Shown here in pieces: positions 26,025 to 37,990 of a stretch of 64,000 nucleotides of DNA. The stretch's first letter is position 1. Every line of letters starts with the position of its first letter. The translations under genes and the position numbers were made by a program. A model generated the notes under the pieces. That model was not told where the DNA came from. It was given only the letters and a program-made list of their open reading frames with translations, and searched no databases. This DNA is from Serilophus lunatus (lineage: Eukaryota; Chordata; Aves; Passeriformes; Eurylaimidae): contig VXBA01001027.1 in the NCBI GenBank assembly GCA_013399895.1, positions 1,754,374 to 1,818,373 on the forward strand, given 5' to 3'.

Positions 26025-26038
26025 GTTTCCATGGAAAC
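26025..26038. promoter_or_regulatory. Perfect 14-bp palindrome resembling an RFX X-box
   Basis: GTTTCCATGGAAAC is its own reverse complement. RFX-family factors bind palindromic X-boxes of the form GTTRCCATGGYAAC; this differs from that form only at the symmetric R/Y pair. It could be a weak RFX site or a chance palindrome: a few 14-bp palindromes are expected in 64 kb. No promoter is recognised nearby. Confidence 0.35.
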
Positions 26039-28954
26039 AATTATGTCAGTGACATATATGAGTTTAGTAATGTCCTCAGGAAACATATACAGTCAGTTCA
26101 CAGAGGTCAAAATGTCTTTGTGAACATAGGTGTTTAAGCAAAGGTACTGTTAATACAACAAAAACAAGCTCAGAGGTTTTCCAAAGTGATAGGCAATAGC
26201 CATGTTTCATCACAGTCCCTTATTTCAAGCTCTGCATCAAAACATTTCCCTTTTGAAAATTTGGCCCCAGTTGTGAGTGCTGAGCCTTTGAAAATAGGAT
26301 GCAGAATGCTCTGAAATGTATAACCTGCTATGGGAAATGTTACACCCAATAAGCTCTTAATCATGACTCTGAGTTTCTGGATGCAGACTGTCCCAGAGGT
26401 CTTGGTATAAATATAATTCTGTTATAATCCAGTGCTAGAAGAACTACTATACAACAGAACCTAAGGAAAAAATAAGAAAAAGATCAAGACAGTCATATAA
26501 TTATTCCTTTGACCGCAGAACAAACCACAAACAATGTGACATTATGCTCACTGTTTACCAGCCCACATTTATTAGAAAAAAACCCTTATCATGCTATAAA
26601 AATATATCAACTTTTAAGCCAGTAATCAAGATAGCACTTTTCAGATAAACAGCAGCCTTCAGAGCCAGCCTGTGAATGCTTCTTCCTTGCATGAAAAGAA
26701 AAGGATGTAAGAAGAGTTCTTCCTTTTGTAGCCCTCTCCATAGCTACAAGAGCATTTCTGTACACTGGTTTGTGGATGTTCACAGTCCACACAACTGCAC
26801 AAGAGAGGGATGAAGTGAAGTGGTTGCAGCTCTGCAGAGGCTGAGATGGAGAGCAGGAGCACAAGGCCATGCTAAGTTTTGCCCAGGTGTGTACTGAGAC
26901 TGCTCTGAGCTGCATCTTATGCTGAAGCATAAGGTGAAGGGTGGTTTCAAAGGCTTATGGCACTGTTAAGCTGATATCCTGATCTTAGTGCCCAGTGCTC
27001 AGTTACCCTGTTTCCTCTACAGCTCTGCAAAGCGGATGTGCAGCCAAATCCACATGTGAAAAGAAAGTGGTTGATAGTTTGCTGGCTGGTAGAGCCTTAA
27101 AGGAGGTCAGGATTTTTAGCAGCATTTTGAAAAGGTACAGAGAGAATTAGTGTGGGAGACCAAGGTAGGCAAACTGTTCCAGACAGCTGATGCAGTGGCA
27201 GTAGGAGATCCAATTTAAATTCACTTTAGTATTAATTGTCAGAAAAGGATGAGATCAGTTTATGAACTAGGAGCACTATGCAGTCAAAAGTTACAAGCCC
27301 GAGTTGTTGCCACAAAGTAGCTGAAAGGCTTTTCCTTTGAAAAGATTAAACTTCAAAGAATTGCAGAATAAGATACACAAGAAGTGGCGCGCGCATTTGC
27401 TTGATAATATTTGATTTTCAGCCACCCCCTCCCCAGCCCTATCATGCTGTAAATTCTTAACACTGAAGTTGCAACTAAGTAGCTGTTTTATAAGATAAAT
27501 GACTTGGAGTATAAAAGACTTTGACCAAAAAAATAGGGCTGTATAAAATGGATTGAAAGAAGTGTGAATAGCAGAAAACATTACCCAGTACAGGAGACCA
27601 AGGTTTTGCATATTTCTTGACCAGAGGAAGCTATATAAAGTAAGAGATCAATGTGTCCCCAAACAGGTTAACCCCATGGGATGGCATTTGCCTTTTAAAA
27701 AAACCCCATGATATAACATCCGAGTCAGGTTATGGTGCTGTGTAGGACTGCTCCCTCTGTCATAGTAAGGGTCTTAATTCTCACTGAAACCAAAAGGACA
27801 TTGGGTCACCAAAACACACTTTATAACTGGGGCTCAAATGATTAGGAACAAGTAAAACCCTGCGCACATTGTTGCCTAATGTCAAGAAAAGTAAACTGAA
27901 GCTGAGCTACTGGCAACAAAGCTGCGAGAAGGCAATCGACATATTCCCTCTTGGTGGCACTTACTTTTTTATTTTAAACACATTTCTTTGACAATAAGAT
28001 GAAATGTCCTCCCAGCTCAGTGGCCTGTGGGGCCAAAGAAAGCCAAACGAAAGAAAACCACATGAGGACTTCAGTCTGTTTGGAAACTAAGGCAGGCCTT
28101 TCCCAAGACATGGGTGGTTTAAGAACTAAAAGTATATTTCTCCCTTTGTTTGACCATATCTAATGAACTAAAGGATTTCGGTGACTTAGCTCTGTAGGAA
28201 GAAATAGACAGATTGAAGGGAGCTATAAATAGGATGGTTAGCTAGAAAAGGAATTATATCTCCTTTTAGGATAACTGCCACTATTAATCTCACAGTGATC
28301 AAGCCGTACATTCATGTAGTAGAAATAGGAGCATATTTACCATACCAGGGAGTTTGAGAGGTCTTTTTTCCATTCATTGTGGAATGAATCTCTGTTTTAG
28401 GATGGGGTTTTTTTCTGTGTATCAAGAGACAGTAATATATCCAAATACAGCAAATGAAACAAAAATCCTGAGGGCAATTAAATAGCACAGCACAAAGCAG
28501 AGCGAAGCAACACTGATTAGAGAGGGAAGGAAATGAAAAAGCAACATCCATTGTACTCATCACTGAGACCAACCTCGGTATCCATATGGGAGTCAATAAT
28601 CCCACACGGACCAAGACTGAGATAGCTGAGCAATCCTTTCTCCCTTAACAACAGTGTTCCTTGCAAACAACAAAATTGCCACAACAGCCAAGGAGTAACC
28701 ACACACCAGGTATTTTGGCAATCAACACACAGCACGGAACATCTCTCCTAAAGAGGAAAAGTCAGTCTTATTGGCAAATTCCTCTGAACACTAGGCTCTC
28801 CCCTGAGCGACAAGTACACTAATTTAAGAACTAATAGGAACAATTTGCTCAGTAACGTTGGGACAGAGAGGGGGAGAGCTACCTATACAGCAAGAATGAG
28901 CTTCTCATTTTATTTTTTTGTGAAGGATTCATCTGCTACAATCCATGAGTGTGT

Positions 28955-29110
28955 GGCATAAAGCTCTGAGTAAGCAAACAACTTCAAATTATCCAGTGGT
29001 AATTACGAACGAGAGAATGCATGCTGGAGGTAGAATGAAAGAAAATTAAGAGAGATTAATACGATATATAAGGTTATAATTAGGCATAGGTATCTGTTTT
29101 CTACCTGCTT
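28955..29110. promoter_or_regulatory. Candidate regulatory block with homeodomain cores
   Basis: Complex AT-rich sequence with GGTAATTACG (about 28999-29008), GAATGCATGC (about 29015-29024), GATTAATACG (about 29054-29063) and TATAATTAGG (about 29076-29085). TAATTA/ATTAAT cores are frequent in enhancers but also in any AT-rich DNA. Conservation was not tested. Confidence 0.22.
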
Positions 29111-29216
29111 TTGCCCATGGGGAATTTGGAAAAATAAATAGTCTTATTTAATAAAATTCTCAACGCCAACAGAGAAGCAGGGCAACTTTTTAAAAGCTAT
29201 GACAACATATGCCAGA

Positions 29217-29276
29217 CAGGCTGTGTTGCAATAGTTTACGTTTCAACACAGAATGGTTGTAAGAGAACACAGCCTG
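29217..29276. repeat. Nested alternative hairpins
   Basis: CAGGCTGTGTT (29217-29227) is the exact inverse of AACACAGCCTG (29266-29276), giving 11-bp arms and a 38-nt loop. The same left arm can instead pair as CTGTGTTG (29221-29228) with CAACACAG (29244-29251) over a 15-nt loop. The two right arms share AACACAG as a direct repeat. Confidence 0.7.
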
Positions 29277-30342
29277 CTATAGCATGTTTTGACAATATCA
29301 AAAATAGAGAACTAAAAAACTCATACCAAGGGGAAACAAAATAAACAATGCAATGCTTCTGCACTAGAACAATCTGCAGAAGCTCCCATGCATGAATGAA
29401 ATGAGGTTTCTAAGAGATGATCCAGATATTTTAACACCTGGAGAAAAAATAATAATCACAGCTACTCTACAAGAGGGAAAACATTCAAATAGCTGAATTT
29501 GTTCTTTTCTCATCTTGGCAGCTGTCTGGAGGATCAGAAGCAATATTCTGGTACACAATGTTGAATATGGATTTTTCCAAAGAGTTCTGTTATCCTCTCA
29601 CTTTCTTTGCAGTGTTACCAATTACATCAGCTAAGACAAACTCCAGAAACTCTTTGAAGGATGCAGAACAGTTTTAAGCCTGCTTCTCAATCAGAGCTAT
29701 ATTTCACTGTTCTGAAAATTCCCATCCATATTCTCTTTAACACATTTTTCTACTTTTAAATGTAGACTTTGGACAGCCCTGAAGCTGCAAAAATTTGTTT
29801 GCAAGTAAGAACTGAACTTTTTTTTACTATTCAGATACACATATAACTTCCTCTCCTTAATCACAATGCCTCCAGACATCACCAACTCCGAGGTCTGCTT
29901 TCAGGTTCAACAGATTTCAAAATACCCTGAAGTAAATTCTCTTCATTAATTTCTAGAAATCTAAGATGTGAATTGATTGAGAGTTTGCTCAGCAGAGTCT
30001 CGGTCACATTGACTTGACACTGGACCACCAAATGCAACAGGGGTTTGGGCGTTTATACCTGTAACTAGATTATAAAATAAATTTCTTCGTCCTAGATGGA
30101 ATCACACAGCCCTACTAGAACTGGATGATCAATGGTATTTGTATTTTAGTCTCATTCCATTGGGACCTCAAAGCTTTAAATTTATTTTTATTTCAGCTGG
30201 TTGTGGCACTTGCTGTTCTCAGCAAGACATCTTGGGATTTTTACTTTTTTTAAAGAATGGTAGTTTATTACCCACCTACAAAAGCCTTCTCTTTCTACCC
30301 TAAACAAAGCTCCAACTCCTAAGGCTCAAGCAAACATTCTCT

Positions 30343-30400
30343 CAAAAAAAACTCAAACCAAACCAAACCAAAAAAAAAAACAAAACAACAAAACCCAAAA
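30343..30400. repeat. A-rich tract with AACC/CAAA interruptions
   Basis: About 58 bp of A with regular C or CC interruptions, including three CAAAC/CCAAA-type units and an A10 run. Low-complexity; possibly an old poly(A) tail that mutated. Confidence 0.9.
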
Positions 30401-32254
30401 CTCTTTGTTCATCTGTTTAAGAATTGAACACAGGGAAGTCATATATAAATGTCAGCTCTGTTTGTAAGAGCATAGGATGTCTATGACATCTACACATTTT
30501 CTTCATCTAGATGAAAATCCCCAATAAATTTCTGGGGTTTATGCACCCTTCACATTTTTTCTGCCAAGCCAAAGCTGCATCACATTTCTACACACATTCA
30601 CCTCTTCACTGCTTATCCTCTACCTGCCCTCTCATCCCTTTCTCCTGAATAACTTTCTTCCTTGTAGCTGGTCCAGTAGTTGGAAACAACATTATATGCT
30701 ACAACTGACCAAGCTTTTCACAACTAAGGAAGACACATCTCCACCTCCAACAGAAAAGCCATCTTGAGAGGTTTCAGGTCCCATCTATTCCTTCATGCCC
30801 TTTCCACCAGCTACGTCAATAAAAATATTTTGAACCTGCAGCATTTCTGTCCACAGTGCAACTTCAGGAATTTGTGGTGTGCTGGTCTTTTGAGATGTCA
30901 GTGAGCAGGAAGAAGTGGTGGGATTGGGACTCCTCAAGTGAGCATTGCCACCAAAGGTAACAAGATGTAAAACTGTGGAATAATTGTCTACCAGCAGGCA
31001 GACTGGGCTGAGATGAGTAAGAATGTCATGGTCTGGCCAGCTGTCAGGGCTCTAAGTGTAAAGAGGTTTTCTCTTTGGCATCATTGCTGAGAAATAAACA
31101 ATTGTCTGTCACTCATTATCACATGCAGGTCCTCACATCTCTGAAATGCTGAAAAACAGCATCTTGCAAACAAGGAAAATGAGTTATTAAGCAATTGGAA
31201 AATGATTATACAATTATGTTCTGTTTGGGTACCATTAGTCACAAGGAATATGGAATATATCCAAGCTTTAAAAGTGAATTACTCATACAAAATTATGTCT
31301 GCTGAGAGTCACTTCTCCTTTAGGGTTCAATATCTATAGAGCAAGATTTCCAGAGGAGGAGACAGAGAAGGGTGTTGCGGTAAAGCATAAATACAGAAGC
31401 CAGGTTTGGGTTCTATTCCAGCCAGCAGTGGTGAGCAAGTTGCAGCTGGCATTAAGTCTGAACTGGTATAGACAGTCACGAACCTACTGATGCCAGCAAA
31501 GCTGAGCAGATGGGCAGCAATGTGGAAACCAGCTCCTGTCTCTCAGCAGAAGAGATGTGCAAGAATGAAAGTCAATCATACAATTTTTACAGTCTGTACA
31601 TCCAGAAGCCCCATCACAGTAACAGTCCGTACCACCTACAAAGAGGGGTGTTGACTTCAAACTAAAACTGCCCCCTTTCTGGCCAAGACCACTCCCAATG
31701 GATCATTTTCATGAGAAGCTCTGTATCCTGTCCAATTCCTTAGTGAAATGAGAGTGGCCTTGACTGCAATTTTGGGACTCAGTGGGCTGCTTTTGTTCTC
31801 CCCATCCTGCAGAATTTTATTTTTTTTTAAATACAGTTAGTTACAATTCTAGTTTAAGTTCTCTGGTTATCTTTGCAGCTTGTACGTTCCAAACGTACTT
31901 CAAGTTCATTCTTGTGTCAGCATTAAACATTTCACACAGGTGTGGCCCCAGCAGAGCCGATAATAATTCCGCACTTTCCCTGACCTTTTGCACAACCTTC
32001 TTGTAAACTGGTACATCATCTTCCCCCTTTCCCCCCAAAAAACAGTCATTTTGTAATATAATACACAGCCTTCAACTGTGTTGAGGCTGCCGTGCTGCTT
32101 CATTATGTCTCTTGGAATGCTTTTTACTAGTACTTTAATGTAGTAAATGAAAGGGTGTGATACGGGACAGGTAATAGACAAGATTACAGATTGTGTCTTC
32201 TTGTCATTAGCTGAAAACCAAGTGCTGTATCAACAAACATTGTCTGTTCTCTGC

Positions 32255-32300
32255 CAAAAAAGAAAAAAAAAACACAAACCAAAACTAAAACCAAAAACCA
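32255..32300. repeat. A-rich tract with ACC interruptions
   Basis: A runs broken by G, C and CC, ending in repeated AAAACC-like units. Similar in make-up to the tracts at 30343, 35692 and 41085. Confidence 0.9.
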
Positions 32301-34485
32301 GGATGTTTCATTTGTAGGTAGCCCAGGAATGGACAGGGTTAACAAAGAAAATGAAACTCCTGTAGTACAAGTTTAATCATTGTACCCATCCAGAGCTTAC
32401 TTTGATTTCATGCCTTCACTTCCTCATCAAGCAGGCATCAACTTATAGCAAGTGTCTTTTCTCAACTGCTGTCTTATTTTGTTGCACTAAAGACTTCAGA
32501 ACATGAACTCCACCTTCAGGACTATCTTGTGCTCGTAATACTATACAACTAAATAATTTCTAGTTACAGAGCAACCTAAGTTTAAACCTTGAGTCTAAGT
32601 TCCCCTGGCTAGCGAAGAAAGATGGGATCTGGGTCTCTCATGGTATTTTGCAATGTTGCTCACAGAAAGCACACTGTGGAGAAGGGCTCCAGCACAGGCC
32701 CAGAGTCATGGGCTCTACCAGGGGTAAAAATTCATCTCCTTGCCTGGACAAACTATTGTTTGAACAGACTCAGCCAAAGCCCCAGCCACATCCCTTTAGC
32801 TTGCTAAGCCGGTCACTCCCTGCCTCTGTGCCAGTGCAGTTGCATGGATGGGTGCAGCTGGTGCACCTCCTCTACCACTCCCACTGCAGACTTCCAGCAT
32901 GGGGGGGAGCACTAACCCAGCCTGTTCTGACTTGTTCTCAAGAAGGACAAGAGTGAAACCTGTAGACAGTACCTTGATAATGATAGCAAATTTAAAGGAA
33001 GGTGCCTTGCCCCATGCCTAACTTGCTGATACATCCTTACAGAAACACTCATGCATTTAATAAATAATATTCCCTGCATAAAGACTGTACAATAAAGTAT
33101 TTAAGTTCAGAGCTTCCTCTTACGAACTGCAGGCTTTGGGCCAGCACAAATCCACAGAGCTCCATCAGAGCTTCAGTCAGTCAACGCCTGCCCAGCATAT
33201 CAATCCTTGCCCAGTATCAATCTGCAGAAAAGTGCCATGAACTTGCATGGCATTCTGCCAATTCCCATCAGCTGAGAAACTGTCCTGATGAGCACAATGT
33301 TCTAGGTGATGATTCACCCTCATCAACATTGCTATTAGTCAGAATATTTTCAGAAACAACTTCACCATGGTTTAGGAGCTCTTTAATAAACATGCATTTA
33401 AATAAGTTATCTTGGAGCAGGGAGATAAATGAAGAAGGGCCACTGCAAGTTAGAACTGAAGTGTGGCAAAACAATTCTGCACAATGTTTTATACCTTATA
33501 TAATCTCTCCTGACAGAACCTCAGGGGTTCACATTAAACACCATAAATCAGACCACCTGGGGCTCCCCTATGATTATTGCAGCTGCATGCTGCAAGCTCC
33601 AGGAGAAGAAACGTTCCCTTTTATTGTAAGAAAGTAATAGGGCATAGCCCAAGTCTGCCAGAAAAATGCACAAATCAAAAGCAGGCCTTGCACAAAATCA
33701 GCTTCTGATGTGTTCGTTTGCTCTGGATGTACGCGGCAAGCTGACAGTCAGAATCACTTTGTCCTCATTGATCACCGATGCTTTTGCCAGCAAGGTGAGT
33801 AGCATGTGGAACAGCCAATTCTAAAGAAATGTCAGTTCAATGGAAAATAAAACCGAGAGATTTATTTTATTTTTTTATCTTCTCCTCAGAGAATTTCAGC
33901 AATTGGGAAAGGCACCGGGCTCTCCGCACTGAAACCCAACAGCACACACGGCTCAGACAGTGGTGTCACAGCCATCACAGCTGCGTCTGCTCCTGGAAAG
34001 AGACCTCAAGGGTCAGCAGCAGGGAGTCATCCGTGGCCTAGGCAGTCTGTGGCTTCTGTCATGTCCCTAAGCCCTATTTTCATTACTAAAGAAAGGTGTC
34101 AACTGCTGATTGCCAGAGATGCGAAAGAGATGTGCAAAACCACAGAATGTGTGCCCACGAAAAGTGATGGAAAGGGGGAAAAAAAGTAGCAGTTTTTCCC
34201 AGTAATATACTGGTAACCTTCACTTCTGCCTTAGTGCTAAACTCCTGAACCTGACTGTCATTGTTGATGAGGGCAAAATTTGTCTTATGAGAATTTCTTC
34301 TAGGAGAGACGTTACGAGCAGCTTGTCTCAAACACCTCCTTTGATACCTGCCTTGTTTAGAAAGTCAGAAATTAGGGGAGCCCTTAATACAACCCTACAA
34401 AATCTTTGGTAGCCAATCTGATGAGGAACATACTATTGCCATCAGCCAGTTGGAAGGAGGATCATGATGACACATGTTGAACATC

Positions 34486-34498
34486 CCCTCTGGTGGCC
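34486..34498 (-). promoter_or_regulatory. CTCF core-motif match
   Basis: CCCTCTGGTGGCC fits the CTCF core CCMYCTRGTGGCC at every position. In the more usual orientation (CCACYAGRKGG form) the site lies on the - strand. CTCF binds such sites at insulators and loop anchors. The flanking upstream part of the extended motif does not match well, and core matches also occur unbound. Confidence 0.45.
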
Positions 34499-34953
34499 CT
34501 GCAGACTTTTGCTACAACTTACTCACTTCTATGGAAGTATCCTGCTTTGCTATCAGACTACTGAGACAGTGTTTGAAATGTACGACCACCGAGACTGTTC
34601 TGCATGAAGCCCTGTCTCTGATTGCAGCGATGACATCTCCCTTCTCAGTCATCATGTCCACCCACGCAGGAAAACAAGGAGCAAATCTTCTGGTTGGGCT
34701 TATTTAATATTTTGTTTCTGAGTTTTAACAGTATAAAGAAAATATGACAGAACACATGCAGAGATTCAAGGAGACTATTGAGGGAAAGGAAATTTTAGGT
34801 GTTTGTTAGATAATGGTCATGGGGAAAACTAAACATTAAGTCCAGGAGGGCAACATAGAAAACTTGAGAAATTAAACCACTGCCTCATGGAAAGTGCTTC
34901 CTAACACATTGCCACCTTCTGATGCTAATTTTGGTTTATGTTTGAGTTATTTA

Positions 34954-34987
34954 ATATATATATATATCATATATATTTATACACACA
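34954..34987. repeat. (AT)n microsatellite, interrupted
   Basis: Alternating A/T with a TC interruption and a T-rich end, running into a short ACACACA. It can fold back on itself. Confidence 0.9.
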
Positions 34988-35691
34988 GAAAAACCCAGTA
35001 CAGACCATATGAGGTAGCAGCAATACATTTGTTATTTCACCCTAAGATTATTTTTAAATTTTAGTCTGTTCCTAAGAAGCTGACAACTTGGTGAGACATA
35101 TTTGATCATATATTTGATGGCCAGGAAAAATAAACTGACAGGCTGTCCCTCTACTGAAGCTCATTTTTGGTAGCCAGTTAGCAGCAAAGCAGAAGCAAAC
35201 CTGCAGAAAACACGCTAAATCTATAAATTTTTTTCAGGCATCAATAAAGCCGGCAAGGTAGCTTATTTCTCTTTCTGACAGGTAGGAAGTATATCTGGAA
35301 GCTAACCAAGGGAGAGAAGGCTATGGTTTGAGCATGCTGCCCTCTGCTATTCTTATGGCAAAGAATAGATGTCTGGGGCCATCACAGTTGAGTAAACCAA
35401 AGCAGAGCAAAGACCATTTTTTCCCTATTTACAGCAGGAACCAGTTAGATTCTTTACAGACCTTACTATACTGAAACCCAAAAGGTGACTTCAAGCTACC
35501 TTCAGACATGTTTTGCTGTTCTCAGGCTGATAAGAGCAAAGCCAGAGCAGAAAGTCTCATCTTGGCCATGACTCATTTGGAAGCCTACAGGAATTTCTGC
35601 TACCCAGAATGGAAGGGCTTGAGAATCATCTCAGTATTCAAGTCATCTTCAGAAAAGGAGGGAATAAAAAACCACCACCATGCACACCACA

Positions 35692-35790
35692 AAAAAAAAA
35701 AAAAAAACCCACAACAAAAAAACCCCAACAAACCAAAAAAACCCCAATCAACCATGGCAAAAAACCCTCAACAATAAAACAACCACGTTT
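35692..35790. repeat. A16 run followed by A/C-rich tract
   Basis: A16 at 35692-35707, then about 80 bp of A runs separated by C, CC and CCC. The 35664-35691 flank is CCA-rich. Probably a degenerated poly(A)-like low-complexity tract. Confidence 0.9.
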
Positions 35791-37175
35791 TCTTTCCAAG
35801 CAAATTAGCTACCAGAAAAAGATTTCTGCCTTCAAGTTCATCATCCAATTTGACAGTACCTGTCAAAGATAAAATCTTTCAATGAATTAAGGGAGGGGAA
35901 AGGCCAATCCCTCCTAGTTATGTTGCAACAATTTACATCAGTATAATTATGTCTTCATTACTGTGGGAGACTGACTAGACCTCTAGGGAAATGGTAGTAC
36001 TACCAGAAGAACTTTCATTTCTAATTGCAATAGGTCTGCTACTATATATCTAAATATGTTAACACACATTGGAACAAACTAAGATTAATGGGAATGCAGC
36101 ATTAGGCTCTAGTTCAGATCTGTGAAATGTTAAACTAATTGCAATGCATTCTTTCCATCCTTTAAGTGGTAGTACACTGCAATTGGGTCATGCCATTACA
36201 TTTTAAGGCTAATATATAGATGTTCTTTTTTTACTAGCAATACTCTCCCCCAGATCAATCTTAATATAAATTCCTAATGCTTAGCGATTCTGATACTTGC
36301 CTCTAATTCAAATGCTAATATCAATTTAACCTGGAATTTACTGCAATCACTTTCCCTCTGAAGAGTGCCCTCATTTAATCAATGAAAACTGCCATTCTGA
36401 GGGCCTTCTCTTCAAACACTGAAATCAATCCTCCTCATCACTATCAGGCTCTTCAGTTGGAAGAGCACCCAGCACTTGAAGAAACTGATGTAAAGATGCA
36501 GAACACACACTGCCTGCTTCTCTGGACACACACTCAAGTCAATTCAAATCTAACACCCAGAAATAACAAATCTCACTTCACAACCAGATGATACAAGCAA
36601 GTGCCTGCAATGAGCCTCATGTTCTATCTCTGCCCTATACGACTTGTCTCAGTCTTGTTAAAGATGGTCTTTGCCACCTTGAAAAATCCCTGAAGCATCA
36701 GATTGCCACTATGCAGCACCTGACTTTTACAAATCTATACATAAAGTTGGGAGTCTGGTTACCTCCCTTGTACTTTGTAAGGACTAGCATGCACATGAGT
36801 GTGTGTGTTCAGAAGGGTTTAACTTTTTTAAGGTTGGCCTACAACATACTTTTTTCAAGGTTTCCAGATTCTCCTTGCAGCCCCCCCTTCCCCAGCCTGG
36901 TAGACCTGAATGAACAGGTTTCATCTGGAACAATTCTCACACTCTGTGCTTTATATAAGGTTATACTCTGTACAAATCATCATGAATAAACATGAAAATG
37001 GAGGAAAACAAGTGAAAAATTAGATCCTTAAAGGGGATATCTTGGGAAAACAAGCCAATATGGATATGTGAGTCTATATTAAGTCTTACTTAACTTGTTA
37101 TAATTTAATTCCTAAAAACACCTTACATTCTCACAGTATAACACTTTTCAGTCTCCATTCCACCAAAACACAGCT

Positions 37176-37229
37176 GAAGGGGAGAGCAGGGGGAGGCAGG
37201 GAGAGAGACAGAGAAAGAGAAAGAGAGAG
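37176..37229. repeat. Purine (GA-rich) tract
   Basis: Almost pure purine for about 54 bp, with GAGAGA and GGGGGAGG blocks. On the - strand it is a long pyrimidine tract ending CCCCTTCAG, a sequence context like a 3' splice site. No convincing exon follows. Confidence 0.9.
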
Positions 37230-37574
37230 CTAGGCTTAAAATAAATGCTCAAGACAAAAATCAAGCCTCTTATGAATTAAAATTTGTTCACCATTAGCTT
37301 GGCTGAAGCTGGTACAGACATAGAACACATGTCTTACATTTAGCCTGTACCAAGGGACTATTCATTCCAGTAGATCTTCTTTTAGGTGCAAATCATCCCC
37401 TTCATTTCCTAGGACAGCATTTGCTCCTCACGTATGCAAATTCATCCATATCTTTGGGGCTTCTCTAGTGCCCACCCATTCACAACAAGTAAATCACAGA
37501 GAGAAGCAGGATTTAACTCTGAATAGCTTTGCTTTTGCTGATATAACTTCGACCCTTGATGATAGTTAATGTCA

Positions 37575-37990
37575 GGGTTTTTTGCATTCAATTAATTTAA
37601 CGGTCCAGATTTTTAATTTGCATTTCATTTAACATTTCAGATTTTTAATTTGCCAGATATTGTTTATCAAGTATTCATTTCAGCGCCTTTCACTGTATAT
37701 ACAGTGCATACTCCTCAGTAATTAGTGTGTGGTAAATTAATTCTCTCCTTGTTCCTTCATCAGATATTGGATTAAGAAACTTCCACTGTACCAACAGAGT
37801 GAGCTAGATTAGGAATTTCCCATCTATAATACCTTTGTTTAATATTTGTCTTGTATATGTTATGCTGCCTTAATGCTTTACATGATAAGAAATGTTATAG
37901 TTAGAAGCAGAAGCCTCCAATTAATTTGAGTCACATATTTATTTGAAATTAGTGGACTTAAATTAAATGAGTTCACATAATTCTACAGTC
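37575..37990. promoter_or_regulatory. Candidate enhancer-like block with duplication, octamer and palindrome
   Basis: Complex AT-rich block. It contains an imperfect tandem duplication (37581-37654), a perfect POU octamer ATTTGCAT (37616-37623), a perfect 16-bp palindrome CACTGTATATACAGTG (37691-37706), and several TAATTA/ATTAA cores: CAATTAATTT near 37590, TAAATTAATTC near 37733, CCAATTAATTTGAG near 37918. This is the richest such cluster in the window. The enhancer reading is inference, with no conservation data. Confidence 0.3.
37581..37654. repeat. Two-copy 32-36 bp tandem duplication
   Basis: Unit 1 (37581-37616) and unit 2 (37617-37648) both begin TTTGCATT and end CAGATTTTTAA, and a third copy begins with TTTGC. 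The 16-bp word CAGATTTTTAATTTGC occurs exactly twice, at 37606-37621 and 37638-37653. Unit 1 has 4 extra bases in its middle. Confidence 0.85.

Larger units (their letters stand above)
24921..28954. other. Non-coding AT-rich DNA with simple tracts
   Basis: No gene recognised. Includes an A14 run, an (ATT)n tract and an RFX-like palindrome listed separately. A rare CpG cluster GGCGCGCGC occurs at 27386-27394 in otherwise CpG-poor DNA. The 107-codon - strand frame at 26607-26930 has no recognisable domain. Confidence 0.65.
29277..34485. other. Non-coding DNA with A-rich tracts
   Basis: No gene recognised. Two A-rich tracts are listed separately. The block 32620-32960 is GC-richer and carries overlapping + strand frames (61 and 102 codons) without known domains. 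At about 33187-33221 two imperfect 17-18 bp copies of a TGCCCAG..ATCAAT word lie side by side. At about 31391-31440, CCAGGTTTGGGTTCTATTCC is faintly like the 5' part of a MIR-type SINE. Confidence 0.6.
34499..37575. other. Non-coding DNA with AT, A-rich and GA tracts
   Basis: No gene recognised. A 133-codon ATG-started frame (36588-36989 +) has no known domain. The part 36110-36370 is a complex AT-rich stretch with CTAATTGCAATGCA and CTAATTCAAATGC words that may be regulatory, but this is weaker than the cluster that starts at 37575. Confidence 0.6.

Noticed and set aside
27944..27959. CCCTCTTGGTGGCA as a CTCF site
   Set aside because: One extra T breaks the core spacing; the best ungapped alignment has two core mismatches.
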